A stretch of 64,000 nt of DNA from Rhizobium sp. ZPR4 (GCF_040215725.1 NZ_CP157968.1:1302001-1366000), one strand, 5' to 3'. Counted from the first letter of the stretch, positions 1-10,042 are shown. Numbers and translations are program-made. The notes: generated by a model not told the origin, from the letters alone.

Positions 1-1
1 C

Positions 2-187
2 ATGGCGATGCTGAAGAGCCGGGCCGGCGTCGAACCGATCTTTGCCGAAGATCTCGGCTGGCGCGGCGATGCTGTCGAGGCGGAGTGCTTTGCGTTTCTC
101 GCCGTGCGTGTGCTGCGCGGCATGCCAATCAGCTTTCCCGGCACGACGGGCGTGCCTGCGCCGATGCGCGGCGGGCGCCTCGCGTAA
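2..187 (+). CDS. anmK: Anhydro-N-acetylmuramic acid kinase, C-terminal end (partial)
   Basis: Only the last ~60 codons lie in the window; the gene continues to the left, so the ATG at position 2 is internal and not the start. The visible tail has the AnmK-type ending: a [15 protein letters not shown] helix, then [17 protein letters not shown] and a terminal GGRLA. AnmK phosphorylates and opens 1,6-anhydro-MurNAc to MurNAc-6-P in the cytoplasm during cell-wall recycling. The next gene on the same strand is a lytic transglycosylase, the kind of enzyme that releases anhydro-muropeptides, which fits. The call rests on family memory of the C-terminal pattern. Confidence 0.75.
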   Translation: MAMLKSRAGVEPIFAEDLGWRGDAVEAECFAFLAVRVLRGMPISFPGTTGVPAPMRGGRLA

Positions 188-298
188 TAGTAGTCTGCCA
201 GCGACTGTCGTCGCATCTGAGGTTTTCGCCGCTCGCCTTCGATGTTATGAAGAGGCCGCGAATTTGCGATCGGTTGGTTTCGGACGGATATCGCTTAG

Positions 299-1249
299 AT
301 GACAGGCAGGCAGCATAGGGCAGGCTTCGTCGGCACCATCGTTGCCTCTGCGATTGCATGTATCATTGCTGTTTCGGCCTTCGGTCCAGCAGTCGCGCAG
401 CCGGAATGGAGCGTGGCGCCGCCCGTCTGCGTCTCCGGGCCACTAACGACGGAGACGGGTCAAACGCTGTGCCTGCGTAAGGACAGTTACAATCGCGATC
501 TCTGCACTGCCATCGAATATTTCGCGCATGGCAACCATCTGCCGCCGGACTATCTGGCGCGTCTGGTCTGGCGCGAAAGCCTCTTTCGCTCCGATGCGGT
601 AAGCCCCAAGGGCGCGCGCGGCATCGCACAATTCATGCCGGGAACAGCGAAGCTGCGTGGCGTGCGTGACAGCTACGACGCGCTTGAGGCGCTCGGCAAG
701 GCGGCGACCTATCTTGATGAATTGCGGGACCGCTTCGGCAATTTGGGATTGGCTGCCGCTGCTTATAATGCCGGCGAAGCCGGTCTTGCCAATTTCCTGA
801 ACTCCGGCGGACTTCCCTATGAGACGCGCAACTATGTGAGCGCGATCACTGCCCATAGCGTCGAGGAGTGGCGCGATGATCCGCCAGATATCGCAGCTCC
901 CGTGCTGGATAAGAGCAAGCCGTTTGTCGATTCCTGCGTCGCGCTTGCGCAGAGCAGGCGCCTGAAACCCACTCCCCTGGAGCAGGAGCGGCCCTGGGCG
1001 CCCTGGGGCGCGCAATTGGCCGAGCATTTCCAGTTGGATGCCGCTCGCCGTCTGTTTATCGCAAACATAAGAAAACTGCCGTCACCGCTGAATACTGAGA
1101 AGCCGTTGATCGTGCGTCAGCGCAATGCCGACTTCGGCCGCCGCGTCCGTTATGCGGCGCGCATTCCTCGGCAAACACGGGAGGAAGCGGATGCCGTTTG
1201 CACGCAGGTCCGGCAGCAGGGTGGCTCCTGCCTCGTCTTCAAGAACTAG
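299..1249 (+). CDS. Lytic transglycosylase (SLT domain)
   Basis: 316 aa. A hydrophobic N-terminal segment (about residues 9-33, ending AVAQ) looks like a signal peptide or anchor, so the enzyme should act in the periplasm. The SLT fold follows: the catalytic Glu is probably E93 in LVWRESLFR, then SPKGARGIAQFMPGTA and AAAAYNAGEAGLANF. Such enzymes cleave the MurNAc-GlcNAc bond of peptidoglycan and leave a 1,6-anhydro end. The C-terminal ~120 residues are unassigned; paired Cys near the end (VCTQVRQQGGSCLVF) suggest a disulfide. The Shine-Dalgarno before the ATG is weak. A rhizobial palindromic repeat starts right after the stop. Confidence 0.85.
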   Translation: MTGRQHRAGFVGTIVASAIACIIAVSAFGPAVAQPEWSVAPPVCVSGPLTTETGQTLCLRKDSYNRDLCTAIEYFAHGNHLPPDYLARLVWRESLFRSDAVSPKGARGIAQFMPGTAKLRGVRDSYDALEALGKAATYLDELRDRFGNLGLAAAAYNAGEAGLANFLNSGGLPYETRNYVSAITAHSVEEWRDDPPDIAAPVLDKSKPFVDSCVALAQSRRLKPTPLEQERPWAPWGAQLAEHFQLDAARRLFIANIRKLPSPLNTEKPLIVRQRNADFGRRVRYAARIPRQTREEADAVCTQVRQQGGSCLVFKN

Positions 1250-1250
1250 A

Positions 1251-1347
1251 GCAATTCCAGGAAAAGTGCGCAGCGGTTTTCCATCCGGAATGCGAGAACA
1301 AACAAGAGGATAGAGCATTTTCGTGATGCGAAGAAAAGCGGAAATGC
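1251..1347. repeat. Rhizobial paired-palindrome intergenic repeat (RIME-like), copy 1
   Basis: Two adjacent imperfect inverted repeats. The first, 1251-1293, has arms GCAATTCC and GGAATGC round a GGAAAA...TTTTCC inner stem. The second, 1315-1347, has arms GCATTT and AAATGC. The element begins just after the transglycosylase stop codon. The same core recurs inverted at 28260-28299. Such paired palindromes are widespread between genes in Rhizobiaceae; transcribed, they would fold into strong hairpins. Confidence 0.75.
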
Positions 1348-1492
1348 ACTAGCTTGCACATGGCTTCATCACGCTGGGGGATTGTTTGATTTTCTGTCGC
1401 TTGATTGTGCTTTACTCCCTGATGTCGCAAGCTTATTTCTTGTAAGCCCGGCCTTTGGGAGGAAGCCGTTTGGGTAGCCAAAGGAGCGTATC

Positions 1493-3763
1493 ATGGCGCG
1501 GAAGCGTGAAGTCCCCGGTATTCGTCCCTATAACAGCCCTGCTGGCGGTTGGGGCGCGTTGAAAGCCACGGCCAATGCGGTGCGTGAGCAGATGGATATC
1601 ACCGAGGCGCCCGGTCTTCTCCTGCGCACCAATAAGCCTACAGGCTTCGATTGCCCCGGCTGCGCCTGGCCCGACAAGGAACACACCTCCACCTTCCAGT
1701 TTTGCGAAAACGGCGCCAAAGCCGTCACCTGGGAAGCAACCAACAAGCGCGTGACGCCCGAGTTCTTCGCCAAGCATACAGTCAGTGAACTTTTGACGTG
1801 GAGCGATTATGAGCTGGAAAATTCCGGCCGATTGACGCATCCGATGGTCTATGACCGGGCATCCGATACCTACCAGCCAATTGCCTGGGAAGACGCCTTT
1901 GCCCGCATTGGCGAGGTCATGCGAAGCCAGCCCGATCCGGATATGGTCGAATTTTATACGTCGGGCCGAGCCTCCAACGAGGCGGCGTTTCTCTTCCAGA
2001 TCTTTGCCCGCGAATACGGTACCAACAATTTCCCCGATTGCTCGAACATGTGCCATGAGGCAACCAGCGTCGGCCTGCCGCAATCGATCGGCATCGGCAA
2101 GGGTACTGTCTCGCTCGACGACTTCGACGAATGCGATCTGATCATTTCGATGGGGCACAATCCCGGCACGAACCATCCGCGCATGATGGGTACATTGCAT
2201 GAATGCTCGCGCCGCGGCGTGCCGATCATCGTCTTCAACCCGCTGAAGGAGCGGGCGCTGGAGCGCTTTGCCGACCCGCAGGACCCCATCGAAATGGGAA
2301 CCTTCGGTTCGACGCGGATCGCATCGTCCTATTATCAGGTGAAGATCGGTGGCGATGCCGCGGCCCTCAAGGGCATCATGAAAGCTGTTCTGGCGCTTGC
2401 CGAAACGTCGCCGGATGTTCTCGATCACGCATTCATCGCCGAACACACCACGGGCTTCGAGGCTCTCGTTGACGACATCAACCGGACGGAATGGGCTGAT
2501 ATCGAGCGGGTCTCCGGTCTTGCCCGCGCTGATCTGGAGCGGGTTGCCGCCATTTATGCAAAGTCGAAGGCAACGATCGTCGCTTACGGCATGGGCATCA
2601 CCCAGCATGCCAAGGGAACGGCGAATGTCCAGCAGATCGCCAACCTCTTGCTGTTGCGCGGCAATTTCGGCAAGCCCGGCGCCGGCATCTGCCCGCTGCG
2701 CGGCCATTCCAACGTGCAGGGCAATCGCACCGTCGGGATCACCGAAAAGCCGACTCCAGCGCTGATCGAAGGCATCGAACGGGCGTTCGGTTTCACGTCG
2801 CCGGCTCATCATGGTCACGATGCAGTTGCCGCCATGCAGGCGATGGCGGAGGGACGCTCCAAAGTGCTGCTTTGCCTCGGCGGCAATTTCTCGATCGCGC
2901 TTCCCGATCCGGATCTCTGTGCTGAAAGCATGCGCAAGCTCGATCTCGCCGTTCATATGAACACCAAGCTCAATCGTTCCAATCTCTTGATCGGCAAGGA
3001 GTCTTTCCTGTTTCCCGTGCTCGGCCGCACCGAGCAGGACATTCAGGCGACCGGCGCTCAATCGGTCACGATCGAGGATTCGATGTCGATGGTGCATGCC
3101 TCGCGTGGTCGGCTGAAACCGGCCTCGGATCAACTGCGTTCGGAGCCTGCCATTGTTGCTGCGATGGCGCAGGCGACCCTGCCGAGCAGCAAGGTTGCAT
3201 GGATGGAGCTCATCACCGACTACGATCTGATCCGCGACAAGATTGAAATCGTTTACCCGGATTTCGCCGATTACAATGAGCGTATCCGCGTGCCGGGTGG
3301 CTTCCGTCTGCCAATCGGGCCGACGGAGCGCGTCTGGAAGACACCGTCGGGCAAGGCGGAGTTCAAGCTGTTTTCCGGCCTCAACGAAGATATCTTGCTT
3401 TCGGATGGAACCATCCTCAAGCTGGCCACCATCCGCAGCCACGATCAGTACAACACGACGATCTATGGCCTCGATGACCGCTATCGCGGCGTATTCGGCC
3501 GCCGCGACGTCCTGTTCATGAACGACAAGGATTTGAAGGCGAAAGGGCTGGAGCATGGCGATCTGGTCGAGATCGAGACCGCACTTCCCTCCGGCGGCAA
3601 GCGGCTCTTGAAGCTGACGGCGATTTCCTACGATATTTCCGAGGGCTCTGTCGCCGCCTATTACCCGGAGGCAAATTGCCTGATCCCGATCGACTACCAG
3701 GACAAAGAAAGCGGCACACCGTCCTATAAATCCGTTCCGGTGCGGGTCAGCAAAGCGGCTTGA
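1493..3763 (+). CDS. FdhF/YdeP-family molybdopterin oxidoreductase, alpha subunit
   Basis: 756 aa, the usual length for the YdeP/FdhF-like branch of the molybdopterin oxidoreductases. Near the N-terminus is a Cys-rich patch, C54-P-G-C57-A-W-P and later F-C71-E-N-G, typical of this branch. NFPDCSNMCHEAT (Cys183, Cys187) lies where the metal-ligand residue of the family is expected. Later come SMGHNPGTNHPR, GMGITQH and LLLLRGNFGKPGAGICPLRGHSNVQG, pterin-binding stretches. The C-terminus has the MopB-CT beta-barrel look. No signal peptide, so cytoplasmic. The substrate is unknown: relatives are annotated as formate dehydrogenase or acid-resistance oxidoreductase. A good Shine-Dalgarno (AAAGGAG) precedes the ATG. 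No fdhD or electron-transfer subunit is adjacent. Confidence 0.85.
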   Translation: MARKREVPGIRPYNSPAGGWGALKATANAVREQMDITEAPGLLLRTNKPTGFDCPGCAWPDKEHTSTFQFCENGAKAVTWEATNKRVTPEFFAKHTVSELLTWSDYELENSGRLTHPMVYDRASDTYQPIAWEDAFARIGEVMRSQPDPDMVEFYTSGRASNEAAFLFQIFAREYGTNNFPDCSNMCHEATSVGLPQSIGIGKGTVSLDDFDECDLIISMGHNPGTNHPRMMGTLHECSRRGVPIIVFNPLKERALERFADPQDPIEMGTFGSTRIASSYYQVKIGGDAAALKGIMKAVLALAETSPDVLDHAFIAEHTTGFEALVDDINRTEWADIERVSGLARADLERVAAIYAKSKATIVAYGMGITQHAKGTANVQQIANLLLLRGNFGKPGAGICPLRGHSNVQGNRTVGITEKPTPALIEGIERAFGFTSPAHHGHDAVAAMQAMAEGRSKVLLCLGGNFSIALPDPDLCAESMRKLDLAVHMNTKLNRSNLLIGKESFLFPVLGRTEQDIQATGAQSVTIEDSMSMVHASRGRLKPASDQLRSEPAIVAAMAQATLPSSKVAWMELITDYDLIRDKIEIVYPDFADYNERIRVPGGFRLPIGPTERVWKTPSGKAEFKLFSGLNEDILLSDGTILKLATIRSHDQYNTTIYGLDDRYRGVFGRRDVLFMNDKDLKAKGLEHGDLVEIETALPSGGKRLLKLTAISYDISEGSVAAYYPEANCLIPIDYQDKESGTPSYKSVPVRVSKAA

Positions 3764-3771
3764 TATACCGA

Positions 3772-3807
3772 CATCCAGCCAACGATTTTTACCTTGTTGG
3801 CTGGATG
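3772..3807. terminator. 12-bp perfect hairpin between convergent genes, probable bidirectional terminator
   Basis: Arms CATCCAGCCAAC (3772-3783) and GTTGGCTGGATG (3796-3807) are perfectly complementary round a 12-nt loop holding a T-run. It follows the oxidoreductase stop and faces the end of the minus-strand ABC operon. No U-tract follows the stem on either strand, so intrinsic termination is likely but not certain. Confidence 0.5.
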
Positions 3808-3883
3808 ATGCCTACTTTGGTGAGGTCGCAGACAGCCCGCCGGCCATCGGGCAATGAGTATGTGGGTTGGCTAGGCAAAGCAT

Positions 3884-4957
3884 CTACCGCAGCCGTCCTC
3901 CCTGTTTGTCGAAATAGCGCCGGCGTTCGGGCGGGCAATGCAGGTGGAGCGTGTCGCCGCGCTCGATCTCCGGTCCGTCGCGATATTCGGCAATGATCGC
4001 CTGGCCGTCCTCTGTCTGGCAGTAGAGATAGCGGGTGCCGCCTAGATATTCGGTGACGTCGACCGTGACTCGCACGGCATCGTCCGCATTTGACGTGACG
4101 ACGAAATGTTCGGGGCGCATGCCAAGGAGGATCTTTTCGCCCGCTGATGGCTTGGTCTGTAAAAGGTCTACCTTGATGCTGCCGTTTCCGACCTTCGCCG
4201 TCCCGTCATCGGACCACGTCGCTTCGATCATGTTCATCCTTGGCGAGCCGATGAAGCCGGCGACAAAGCTGTTGGCCGGATCTTCATAGACCTCGCGTGG
4301 GCTGCCCACCTGTTCGATCCGGCCGTCTCTCAGCACGACGATCTTGTCGGCGAGCGTCATGGCCTCGGTCTGGTCGTGCGTGACATAGATCATCGTATTG
4401 CCGAGCTCGCGATGCAGTCGGGCAATTTCGATGCGCATCGAGACGCGCAGCTCCGCATCGAGATTGGAGAGCGGCTCGTCGAAGAGAAAGACGTCCGGCT
4501 CGCGAACGATGGCGCGTCCGATGGCGACGCGCTGGCGTTGGCCGCCGGAAAGCTGTCCCGGCCGGCGGTCCAATAGATGATCGATCTTGAGGATCGCGGC
4601 GGCGGATCGCACGCGTCTTTCGATTTCGGATGCATCAGTTCGGGCCATTTTCAGCCCGAAACCGAGATTGTCGCGCACGCTCATATGCGGATAGAGCGCA
4701 TAGGACTGAAAGACCATGGCGATGCCGCGCTCGGAAGGATCGAGATCGGTGACATCCCGGCCCTTGATGGCGATCTCGCCGTCGGTGACTTCCTCCAGCC
4801 CGGCAATCATGCGCAGCAGCGTGGATTTGCCACAGCCGGAGGGGCCGACGAAGACGACGAAAGCGCCTTCCGGTATGTCGAGATCGATGCCGTGAATGAC
4901 CTCCAGCCCGCCAAAACTCTTGCGGACGCCGGTCAGGCGCATGCTGTTCTTTGTCAT
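3884..4957 (-). CDS. Sugar ABC transporter ATP-binding protein (UgpC/MsmX type)
   Basis: 357 aa from the ATG at 4957, which starts 1 bp after the glycoside hydrolase stop. It has every ABC motif: Walker [11 protein letters not shown]-loop [10 protein letters not shown], signature LSGGQRQR, Walker [13 protein letters not shown], the D-loop and the switch His in [10 protein letters not shown]-terminal TOBE/MalK-like domain ([10 protein letters not shown]...GMRPEHF) follows. It powers import by the two permeases encoded upstream in the operon and acts on the inner face of the membrane. ATPases of this class may serve several importers. Longer N-terminal readings lack family similarity. Confidence 0.9.
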   Translation of the reverse strand: MTKNSMRLTGVRKSFGGLEVIHGIDLDIPEGAFVVFVGPSGCGKSTLLRMIAGLEEVTDGEIAIKGRDVTDLDPSERGIAMVFQSYALYPHMSVRDNLGFGLKMARTDASEIERRVRSAAAILKIDHLLDRRPGQLSGGQRQRVAIGRAIVREPDVFLFDEPLSNLDAELRVSMRIEIARLHRELGNTMIYVTHDQTEAMTLADKIVVLRDGRIEQVGSPREVYEDPANSFVAGFIGSPRMNMIEATWSDDGTAKVGNGSIKVDLLQTKPSAGEKILLGMRPEHFVVTSNADDAVRVTVDVTEYLGGTRYLYCQTEDGQAIIAEYRDGPEIERGDTLHLHCPPERRRYFDKQGGRLR

Positions 4958-4958
4958 G

Positions 4959-6890
4959 CTAGGCTCCGCGCTGCATCTGATCGGCGCGGATCCAGACAAG
5001 CATTTCACCGGGTTCGCGATTGTCCCAGAGATGATAGGGGACGAAGCGCGCCGTGGAAACAGCGCTTTTCGGTGGCGCCGTGCGATAGAGATCGGAACCC
5101 CAGTCAGACGTCTCGCGCGTCACGGGAACGTCGAGCGCGACCGCTCCTTCCAGCGCGGCGATTTCCGCGGTTTTGGCGGATGCCGGATCGCTGGAAAGCG
5201 AAATGCCGTTGAGATCGTGACCGTTGTCCGTGGTCTCGACGCAATAGACGAGCGGCCCGCGCATCAGGGCAGCACGCCCGGCATCCTGGCGGACTTTCGG
5301 GTTGGCAAACAGCGTGCGGGGGATGAGCGGAAGGATGAGGTCGACACGATCGCCTGCCTGCCATTCCCGTTCGATGCGGACATAGCCATCGACGGTGATT
5401 GTTGCCAGATCGACCGGCGCGCCATTGATCGCGAGCGTCGCGCCTTCGGCCCATTCAGGAATGCGCAGCGACAGCGCAAATTTGGCCGCACGATCGGGGC
5501 TGACGTCGAAGCGGATTGCGCCGTCCCAGGGGTAATGCGTCGTCTGGGAAAGCTGTACGGTCACGCCGCCGGCGAGCGGCACGCGGGCCTTGCTTTCGCC
5601 ATAGAGATGGACGGCGATCTCGTTGTCGGCTGCGGCATACATATAAGAGCCGACCGAGGCGAGCAGGCGCGCGATGTTCGGCGGGCAGCAGGGGCAATGA
5701 TGCCAGGTCCAGCGATGATGCTTGCCGGCGCTCTCCAGCGGGTTTTCGTAGAAGAAGGTCTTGCCGTCCTGCGACAGTCCGACCATGGCGCCGTTATAGA
5801 GCGCCACTTCCATGATATCGGCGTAGCGGCGGTTCGGACCGCGGCCGAGCATGCGGTTGGCCCAGAAGACCAGACCGACGGAGGCGCAGGTTTCGGCATA
5901 GGCGCTTTCGTTCGGCAGATCGTAGTAGTCGGTAAAGCCTTCGTTGGAGGCGGCCGGTCCGATACCGCCGGTCACATACATCTGCTTGGTCGTCAGGTCG
6001 TCCCAGAGCGTCTCGAGTGCCGCGGTCAGGGTATCGTCATTATATTCCGTGGCGATATCGGCCATGCCGGAATAGAGGTACATGGCGCGCACGGCATGGC
6101 CCACGACCTTGGTCTGATCGCGCACCGGCTCGTGCGACTGGCTGTATTCATAGGTCTTCTGCACGAATTTTTTCGGATCGCGGCCGTCGCGCAGCGCTTC
6201 ATCGGTGAAGAAATGCGGTTCCTGGCCGCGCTCGTCGATGAAGTATTTTGCGAGATCGAGATACTTCTTCTCGCCCGTGACGCGGGCGAGCTTGACGAGC
6301 GCGAGCTCCACCTCCTCGTGGCCGCAATAGCCGCGCAGCTGGCCTTCTCCATGTCCGAAGACGGTGATCATGTAATCGGCAAAGCGGCTCATGATGTCGA
6401 GCAGCTTGCGCTTGCCCGTTGCCTGATAATAGGCGACGGCCGCCTCGATCAGATGGCCGGCGCAATAAAGCTCGTGATGATCGCGAAGGTTGGTCCAGCG
6501 GCGGCCGGGCTGGACGCGCTGGAACCAGGCGTTCAGGTATCCGTCCTCCTGCTGCAGCTTTTCATACATGTCGATGATGGCGTCCGCACGCGCTTCCAGC
6601 TCGGCATTGGGGCGGCGATAAAGGGAATAGGCGATGGTTTCGATCGACTTGCCGAGATCGCTGTCCCAGAACATCTGCGTCGAGCCCGACCAGGTCTGCA
6701 AGGGAATGACGATACCGGGGCTCGGCTGGCTGACGTCGATGGCCTGGATCATCCCGGCTTCGACGCAGCGGTCGAGCAGCGTTGCCGCGGTGGAATTGCA
6801 GATTGCATCCTGGCGCGCGCCGAAAAGGCCTGCAAGCTCGACATTCGGAACGGGCAGGGGGCGGAACTGGCGGTTTTGCTTGTCAGACAT
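4959..6890 (-). CDS. GH127 (DUF1680) beta-L-arabinofuranosidase
   Basis: 643 aa, full family length. The catalytic and zinc-site pattern known for GH127 (HypBA1) is visible: E333-T-C335 in [14 protein letters not shown] and the Cys pair C401-C402 in [13 protein letters not shown], with the likely acid/base Glu just before (NES). The family removes beta-L-arabinofuranose, for example from hydroxyproline-linked arabino-oligosaccharides of plant extensins, using a Zn-bound Cys as nucleophile. There is no signal peptide, so it should act in the cytoplasm on imported di- or oligosaccharides. It sits between importer permease and ATPase genes and is translationally packed with both, so its substrate is probably what the importer brings in. 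Confidence 0.88.
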   Translation of the reverse strand: MSDKQNRQFRPLPVPNVELAGLFGARQDAICNSTAATLLDRCVEAGMIQAIDVSQPSPGIVIPLQTWSGSTQMFWDSDLGKSIETIAYSLYRRPNAELEARADAIIDMYEKLQQEDGYLNAWFQRVQPGRRWTNLRDHHELYCAGHLIEAAVAYYQATGKRKLLDIMSRFADYMITVFGHGEGQLRGYCGHEEVELALVKLARVTGEKKYLDLAKYFIDERGQEPHFFTDEALRDGRDPKKFVQKTYEYSQSHEPVRDQTKVVGHAVRAMYLYSGMADIATEYNDDTLTAALETLWDDLTTKQMYVTGGIGPAASNEGFTDYYDLPNESAYAETCASVGLVFWANRMLGRGPNRRYADIMEVALYNGAMVGLSQDGKTFFYENPLESAGKHHRWTWHHCPCCPPNIARLLASVGSYMYAAADNEIAVHLYGESKARVPLAGGVTVQLSQTTHYPWDGAIRFDVSPDRAAKFALSLRIPEWAEGATLAINGAPVDLATITVDGYVRIEREWQAGDRVDLILPLIPRTLFANPKVRQDAGRAALMRGPLVYCVETTDNGHDLNGISLSSDPASAKTAEIAALEGAVALDVPVTRETSDWGSDLYRTAPPKSAVSTARFVPYHLWDNREPGEMLVWIRADQMQRGA

Positions 6891-6913
6891 GGCTTTGATC
6901 CTTGCTTAAAGGG

Positions 6914-7777
6914 TTATTTCACCGCGCCGGCCATCAGCCCGCGCATGTAGTAGCGTTGCAGAAGCAGAAAGACGATGACGCAGGGGATGGTCATGACGGC
7001 GATGCCGGCCTGGACCGCACCCCAGTTGACGGCGCCAAGCCGACCGGTCCTGACGGCGATCATCAGCACCGGCAGGGTGAATTTCTCGTTGCTCGACAGG
7101 AGCACCAATGCTGCCAGGAATTCGTTCCAGGCATTGAGGAAGGCAAAGATCGCAACGGTCGCGACGCCAGGCAGCACCAGGGGGAAAAGAACCCGGAACA
7201 GCAGCTTCAGATCGCGGGCGCCATCGATGCGCGCCGCTTCCTCGATCTCCTTCGGCACGGCGTCGAAGGCGTTGCGCATCATGAAGACCGAAAAGGGAAG
7301 CTGCAGCGTCACATAGACGAGCGTCAGCCCGATCAGTGAATTGTTGAGGCCGAGCCGTGCCAGGATGATGAAAAGCGGCGTCAGGATCGACTGGAAGGGG
7401 ATCATCAGCGTCGCGATGATCAGGATGAAGAGCGCGCCCTTGAAGGGGAAGCGATAGCGCGAGAAACCGTAGCCGGCGAGCAGGCTGACGATGACGGTCA
7501 AAAGCACGGTTGCGACCGAGACGAAAAGCGAGTTCAGCGTATGCTGCACCACGCCGGCGCCGAAGCCATCGAGCGAGCGATAGGCATCGAAGCTGAAGCC
7601 GGTCGTCGGCCATGGCGGCAGCGGCGGAAGGCTCGCCTCGGTTCCATGCCGGAACGATGACAGCAGGGCAATTGCGAACGGCGCGAAGAAGAAGATAACG
7701 ATGACGACGCCGATGCCGTGATAGCCGATGCCATCTAAGAGCTTGCGCCTTGCGCGGCGCTCCTTTGCAGTGGTCAT
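6914..7777 (-). CDS. Carbohydrate ABC transporter permease (MalG type)
   Basis: 287 aa from the ATG at 7777, overlapping the previous permease stop by 4 bp. A hydrophobic N-terminal helix (GVVIVIFFFAPFAIALLSSF), about six membrane spans and the EAA loop EEAARIDGARDLKLLFRVLFPLVLPGV are visible; the ending MAGAVK is typical of MalG-type inner-membrane permeases. It forms the channel with the neighbouring permease and couples to the ATPase through the EAA loop. Reading on upstream in the same frame gives only non-membrane, Arg-rich sequence antisense in character, so the ATG at 7777 is the start. Confidence 0.9.
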   Translation of the reverse strand: MTTAKERRARRKLLDGIGYHGIGVVIVIFFFAPFAIALLSSFRHGTEASLPPLPPWPTTGFSFDAYRSLDGFGAGVVQHTLNSLFVSVATVLLTVIVSLLAGYGFSRYRFPFKGALFILIIATLMIPFQSILTPLFIILARLGLNNSLIGLTLVYVTLQLPFSVFMMRNAFDAVPKEIEEAARIDGARDLKLLFRVLFPLVLPGVATVAIFAFLNAWNEFLAALVLLSSNEKFTLPVLMIAVRTGRLGAVNWGAVQAGIAVMTIPCVIVFLLLQRYYMRGLMAGAVK

Positions 7778-8691
7778 GGCTTGTCCTCCCCGACACGCAG
7801 CAGCCAGAGCTGGACGATGCTGATCAGCACCAGGATGACGAGGAGCGCGATCGAAAGTGCTGCGCCATAGCCGAGATTGAAGGACACGAAGGACTGGTTG
7901 AAGATGTAATAGACCACCGAGATCATCCGGTTTTGCGGGCCGCCTGATGTCATGATGTAGAACTGGTCGAAGGCGAGCACCGATCCGGTGATGGAGATGA
8001 TGAGCGCAAGCGCGATGGTGCGGCGCATTAGCGGCAGGGTCAGATGCCGGAAACGCTGCCAGCGCTTGGCGCCATCGATCCGCGCGGCCTCGGTCAGTTC
8101 GGAGGGGATCGCCTGCAGGCCGGTCAGCAGAATGATCATCGTGAAGCCGGCGATCTTCCAGACCACCATGACGATGATCGTGGCAAATGCCATGTCGAAA
8201 TCGGCAAGCAGGTTCGGCCTCTTGTCGACGAGACCGAGCGCCAGCGCGACCGGTGCGAAGAAGCCGCTGTCGACATTGGCAAGCCAGACCCAGAGCAGCG
8301 AGGCCGTCGCAAGCCCGACGACAACGGGAAGGAAGATGATGGTTCGGTAAAAGCCGACGAACGGCCGATGCTTTTCGACGAAGAAGGCGAGCGGGAAGGC
8401 GACGGCGAAGATCGCAATGGTGACGATGACGGTGTAATAGGCGGTAAAGCGCAATGCAGCCATGAAACGGACGTCGGAGAACATGCGTGTGTAGTTGCCG
8501 AAGCCGATCCAACGCGGATTGCCGAGCAATGGCCAGTTGTGGAAGCTCATCCAGAAGGTAAAAACCACCGGCAGGACGAAGAAGATCAAGACCAGCGCCA
8601 TGGCCGGCGCGATATAGAGAAACCCGTGCCAGCTGGCACGCCGTCGCCGTTTTCGCGGACGCACGGTTGCGATAGCTCCAGGGCCAGCCAT
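7774..8691 (-). CDS. Carbohydrate ABC transporter permease (MalF type)
   Basis: 305 aa. The ATG at 8691 is preceded by GGGAG at good spacing and followed by a basic stretch (RPRKRRRRASWHG) before the first membrane helix, as is usual for MalF-type permeases. Six helices and the EAA motif LTEAARIDGAKRWQRFRHLTLPLM are visible. It partners with the MalG-type permease downstream. Upstream in-frame codons lack permease character and overlap the intergenic stretch after the binding-protein gene. Confidence 0.9.
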   Translation of the reverse strand: MAGPGAIATVRPRKRRRRASWHGFLYIAPAMALVLIFFVLPVVFTFWMSFHNWPLLGNPRWIGFGNYTRMFSDVRFMAALRFTAYYTVIVTIAIFAVAFPLAFFVEKHRPFVGFYRTIIFLPVVVGLATASLLWVWLANVDSGFFAPVALALGLVDKRPNLLADFDMAFATIIVMVVWKIAGFTMIILLTGLQAIPSELTEAARIDGAKRWQRFRHLTLPLMRRTIALALIISITGSVLAFDQFYIMTSGGPQNRMISVVYYIFNQSFVSFNLGYGAALSIALLVILVLISIVQLWLLRVGEDKP

Positions 8692-8758
8692 GGAATGCTC
8701 CCGATGTTGCGATGGAGGAACCGGGAAGCCTTGAGGCTCCCCGGTGTTGATGGATCGA

Positions 8759-9997
8759 TTACTGTTGGGCGTTGTCGATGATCGACTGCATTTCCGATTG
8801 GGCATTGGAGAAAGCGCCATCGACATCGCTTCCGAAGATGGCGGCGTTGGTAAAGCCGGCCCAGGGGCCGTTGGCGCTGTTGATCAGGTCGTTGAACTGC
8901 AGCGTATAGGGTGTCTTGGCGATGGAGATCGCCTTCAGCCCGACCTGCATGCGCGGATCAAGACCCTGAAGCACCTGATCGGCAATATCGCCCCGTGTCG
9001 GCAGGCTGCCATATTTCGCCATGATCTTCTGCCCCTCGAGCGAATAGGTGTATTCGAGGAACTTCTTCACCGCATCGAGCTTCTTCGTGCCCTTTGAGAT
9101 GACGAAATTGTCGCCGCCCGCAAAGGAAGACGGCTTGCCGTCGACGCCGGGGATCAGCGTCACGCCGAAGTGGATATCGGGATATTGGGTGATCAGTGTA
9201 CCGATCGAGAAGGCGCCGATGCTCTGCTGGCCGATCTTGCCGTTGCTGATGCTGAGGAAATTGGCGCCGGTGTCGCTTGCGGCACCCGCCGGCACCAGAT
9301 CCTTCTTGACCATGTCGCGATAGAAGCCGACAGCCTTGCGCATCTGCGGTGTGTCGAGGGTCGCCTTCTTGCCGTCTGCCGAGAGAATGTCGGCGCCTGC
9401 GCCCCATACGAGCGGCGTAAACGTGAAGATCATGCAGCCACCGCAGCCGCCACCCGAGAAGTAGAAGCCATAGGTATCGCCGCCGAGTGCGCGTATCTTT
9501 TCAGCATTCTGCTCGATCTCTTCCCAGGTCGTCGGAGCCTTTTCAGGATCGAGGCCGGCCTTCTTATAGAGGTCCTTGTTCCAGGCAAAGACTGAAGTCT
9601 CGACGGACAAGGGCAGGCCGTAGATGTGGCCGTCATAGGTGCCGAGCTTCACATGTGAGGGCGACAGAGAATTGAAATAGGGCAGGCTTTTGGCCCAGTC
9701 CGTCAGGTCCGCGAGCTGGCCGGCGGCGGCAAAGGCCGGCGTATAGATGAGGTCCATCGACAAGGCGTCAGGCGCCTGACCGCCGGCAATGGCGGTCGCA
9801 TATTTCTGCACGAGTTCGCCGAAGGGCACTTCGGTCAGCGTGACCTTGTCGTCATGGCCGGCATTATAGGCCTCCACGACTTTCTTGAAGGAATCGCCGA
9901 TGCCGCTTCGAACCCACATGGAGATGTTTTCGGCAGATGCACCGGATGCAAGCATTAAGGATATGAGGCCAGTCGCGGCCAGAAATCGCTTCATCAT
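8759..9997 (-). CDS. Extracellular sugar-binding protein (family 1 SBP)
   Basis: 412 aa with a clear Sec signal peptide (MMKRFLAATGLISLMLASGASA, cleavage near residue 22). The mature protein has the family-1 binding-protein look: WVRSGIGDSFKKVVEAYNAGHDDKVTL near the start, DLIYTPAFAAAGQLADLTDW, YGLPLSVETSVFAWNKDLYKKAGLDPEKAPTTWEE and GDNFVISKGTKKLDAVKKFLEY. GGAGGAG precedes the double ATG. It captures the ligand in the periplasm for the two permeases. Context with GH127 suggests an arabinofuranoside, but specificity cannot be read from sequence. An unusual GGGCGGCM stretch lies mid-protein. Confidence 0.9.
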   Translation of the reverse strand: MMKRFLAATGLISLMLASGASAENISMWVRSGIGDSFKKVVEAYNAGHDDKVTLTEVPFGELVQKYATAIAGGQAPDALSMDLIYTPAFAAAGQLADLTDWAKSLPYFNSLSPSHVKLGTYDGHIYGLPLSVETSVFAWNKDLYKKAGLDPEKAPTTWEEIEQNAEKIRALGGDTYGFYFSGGGCGGCMIFTFTPLVWGAGADILSADGKKATLDTPQMRKAVGFYRDMVKKDLVPAGAASDTGANFLSISNGKIGQQSIGAFSIGTLITQYPDIHFGVTLIPGVDGKPSSFAGGDNFVISKGTKKLDAVKKFLEYTYSLEGQKIMAKYGSLPTRGDIADQVLQGLDPRMQVGLKAISIAKTPYTLQFNDLINSANGPWAGFTNAAIFGSDVDGAFSNAQSEMQSIIDNAQQ

Positions 9998-10042
9998 GTT
10001 CTCCTCCCATGGGGCTACTCCCGTCAGCCCCTTTTCCTTTAA

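Noticed and set aside
1433..3556. 707-codon open frame antisense to the molybdopterin oxidoreductase gene
   Set aside because: Mirror frame of a GC-rich gene; no family motifs, no Shine-Dalgarno, while the plus-strand protein has full family motifs.
4896..6950. 684-codon open frame antisense to the GH127 gene
   Set aside because: Arg- and Gly-rich without motifs; the minus strand carries a complete GH127 and ATPase gene.
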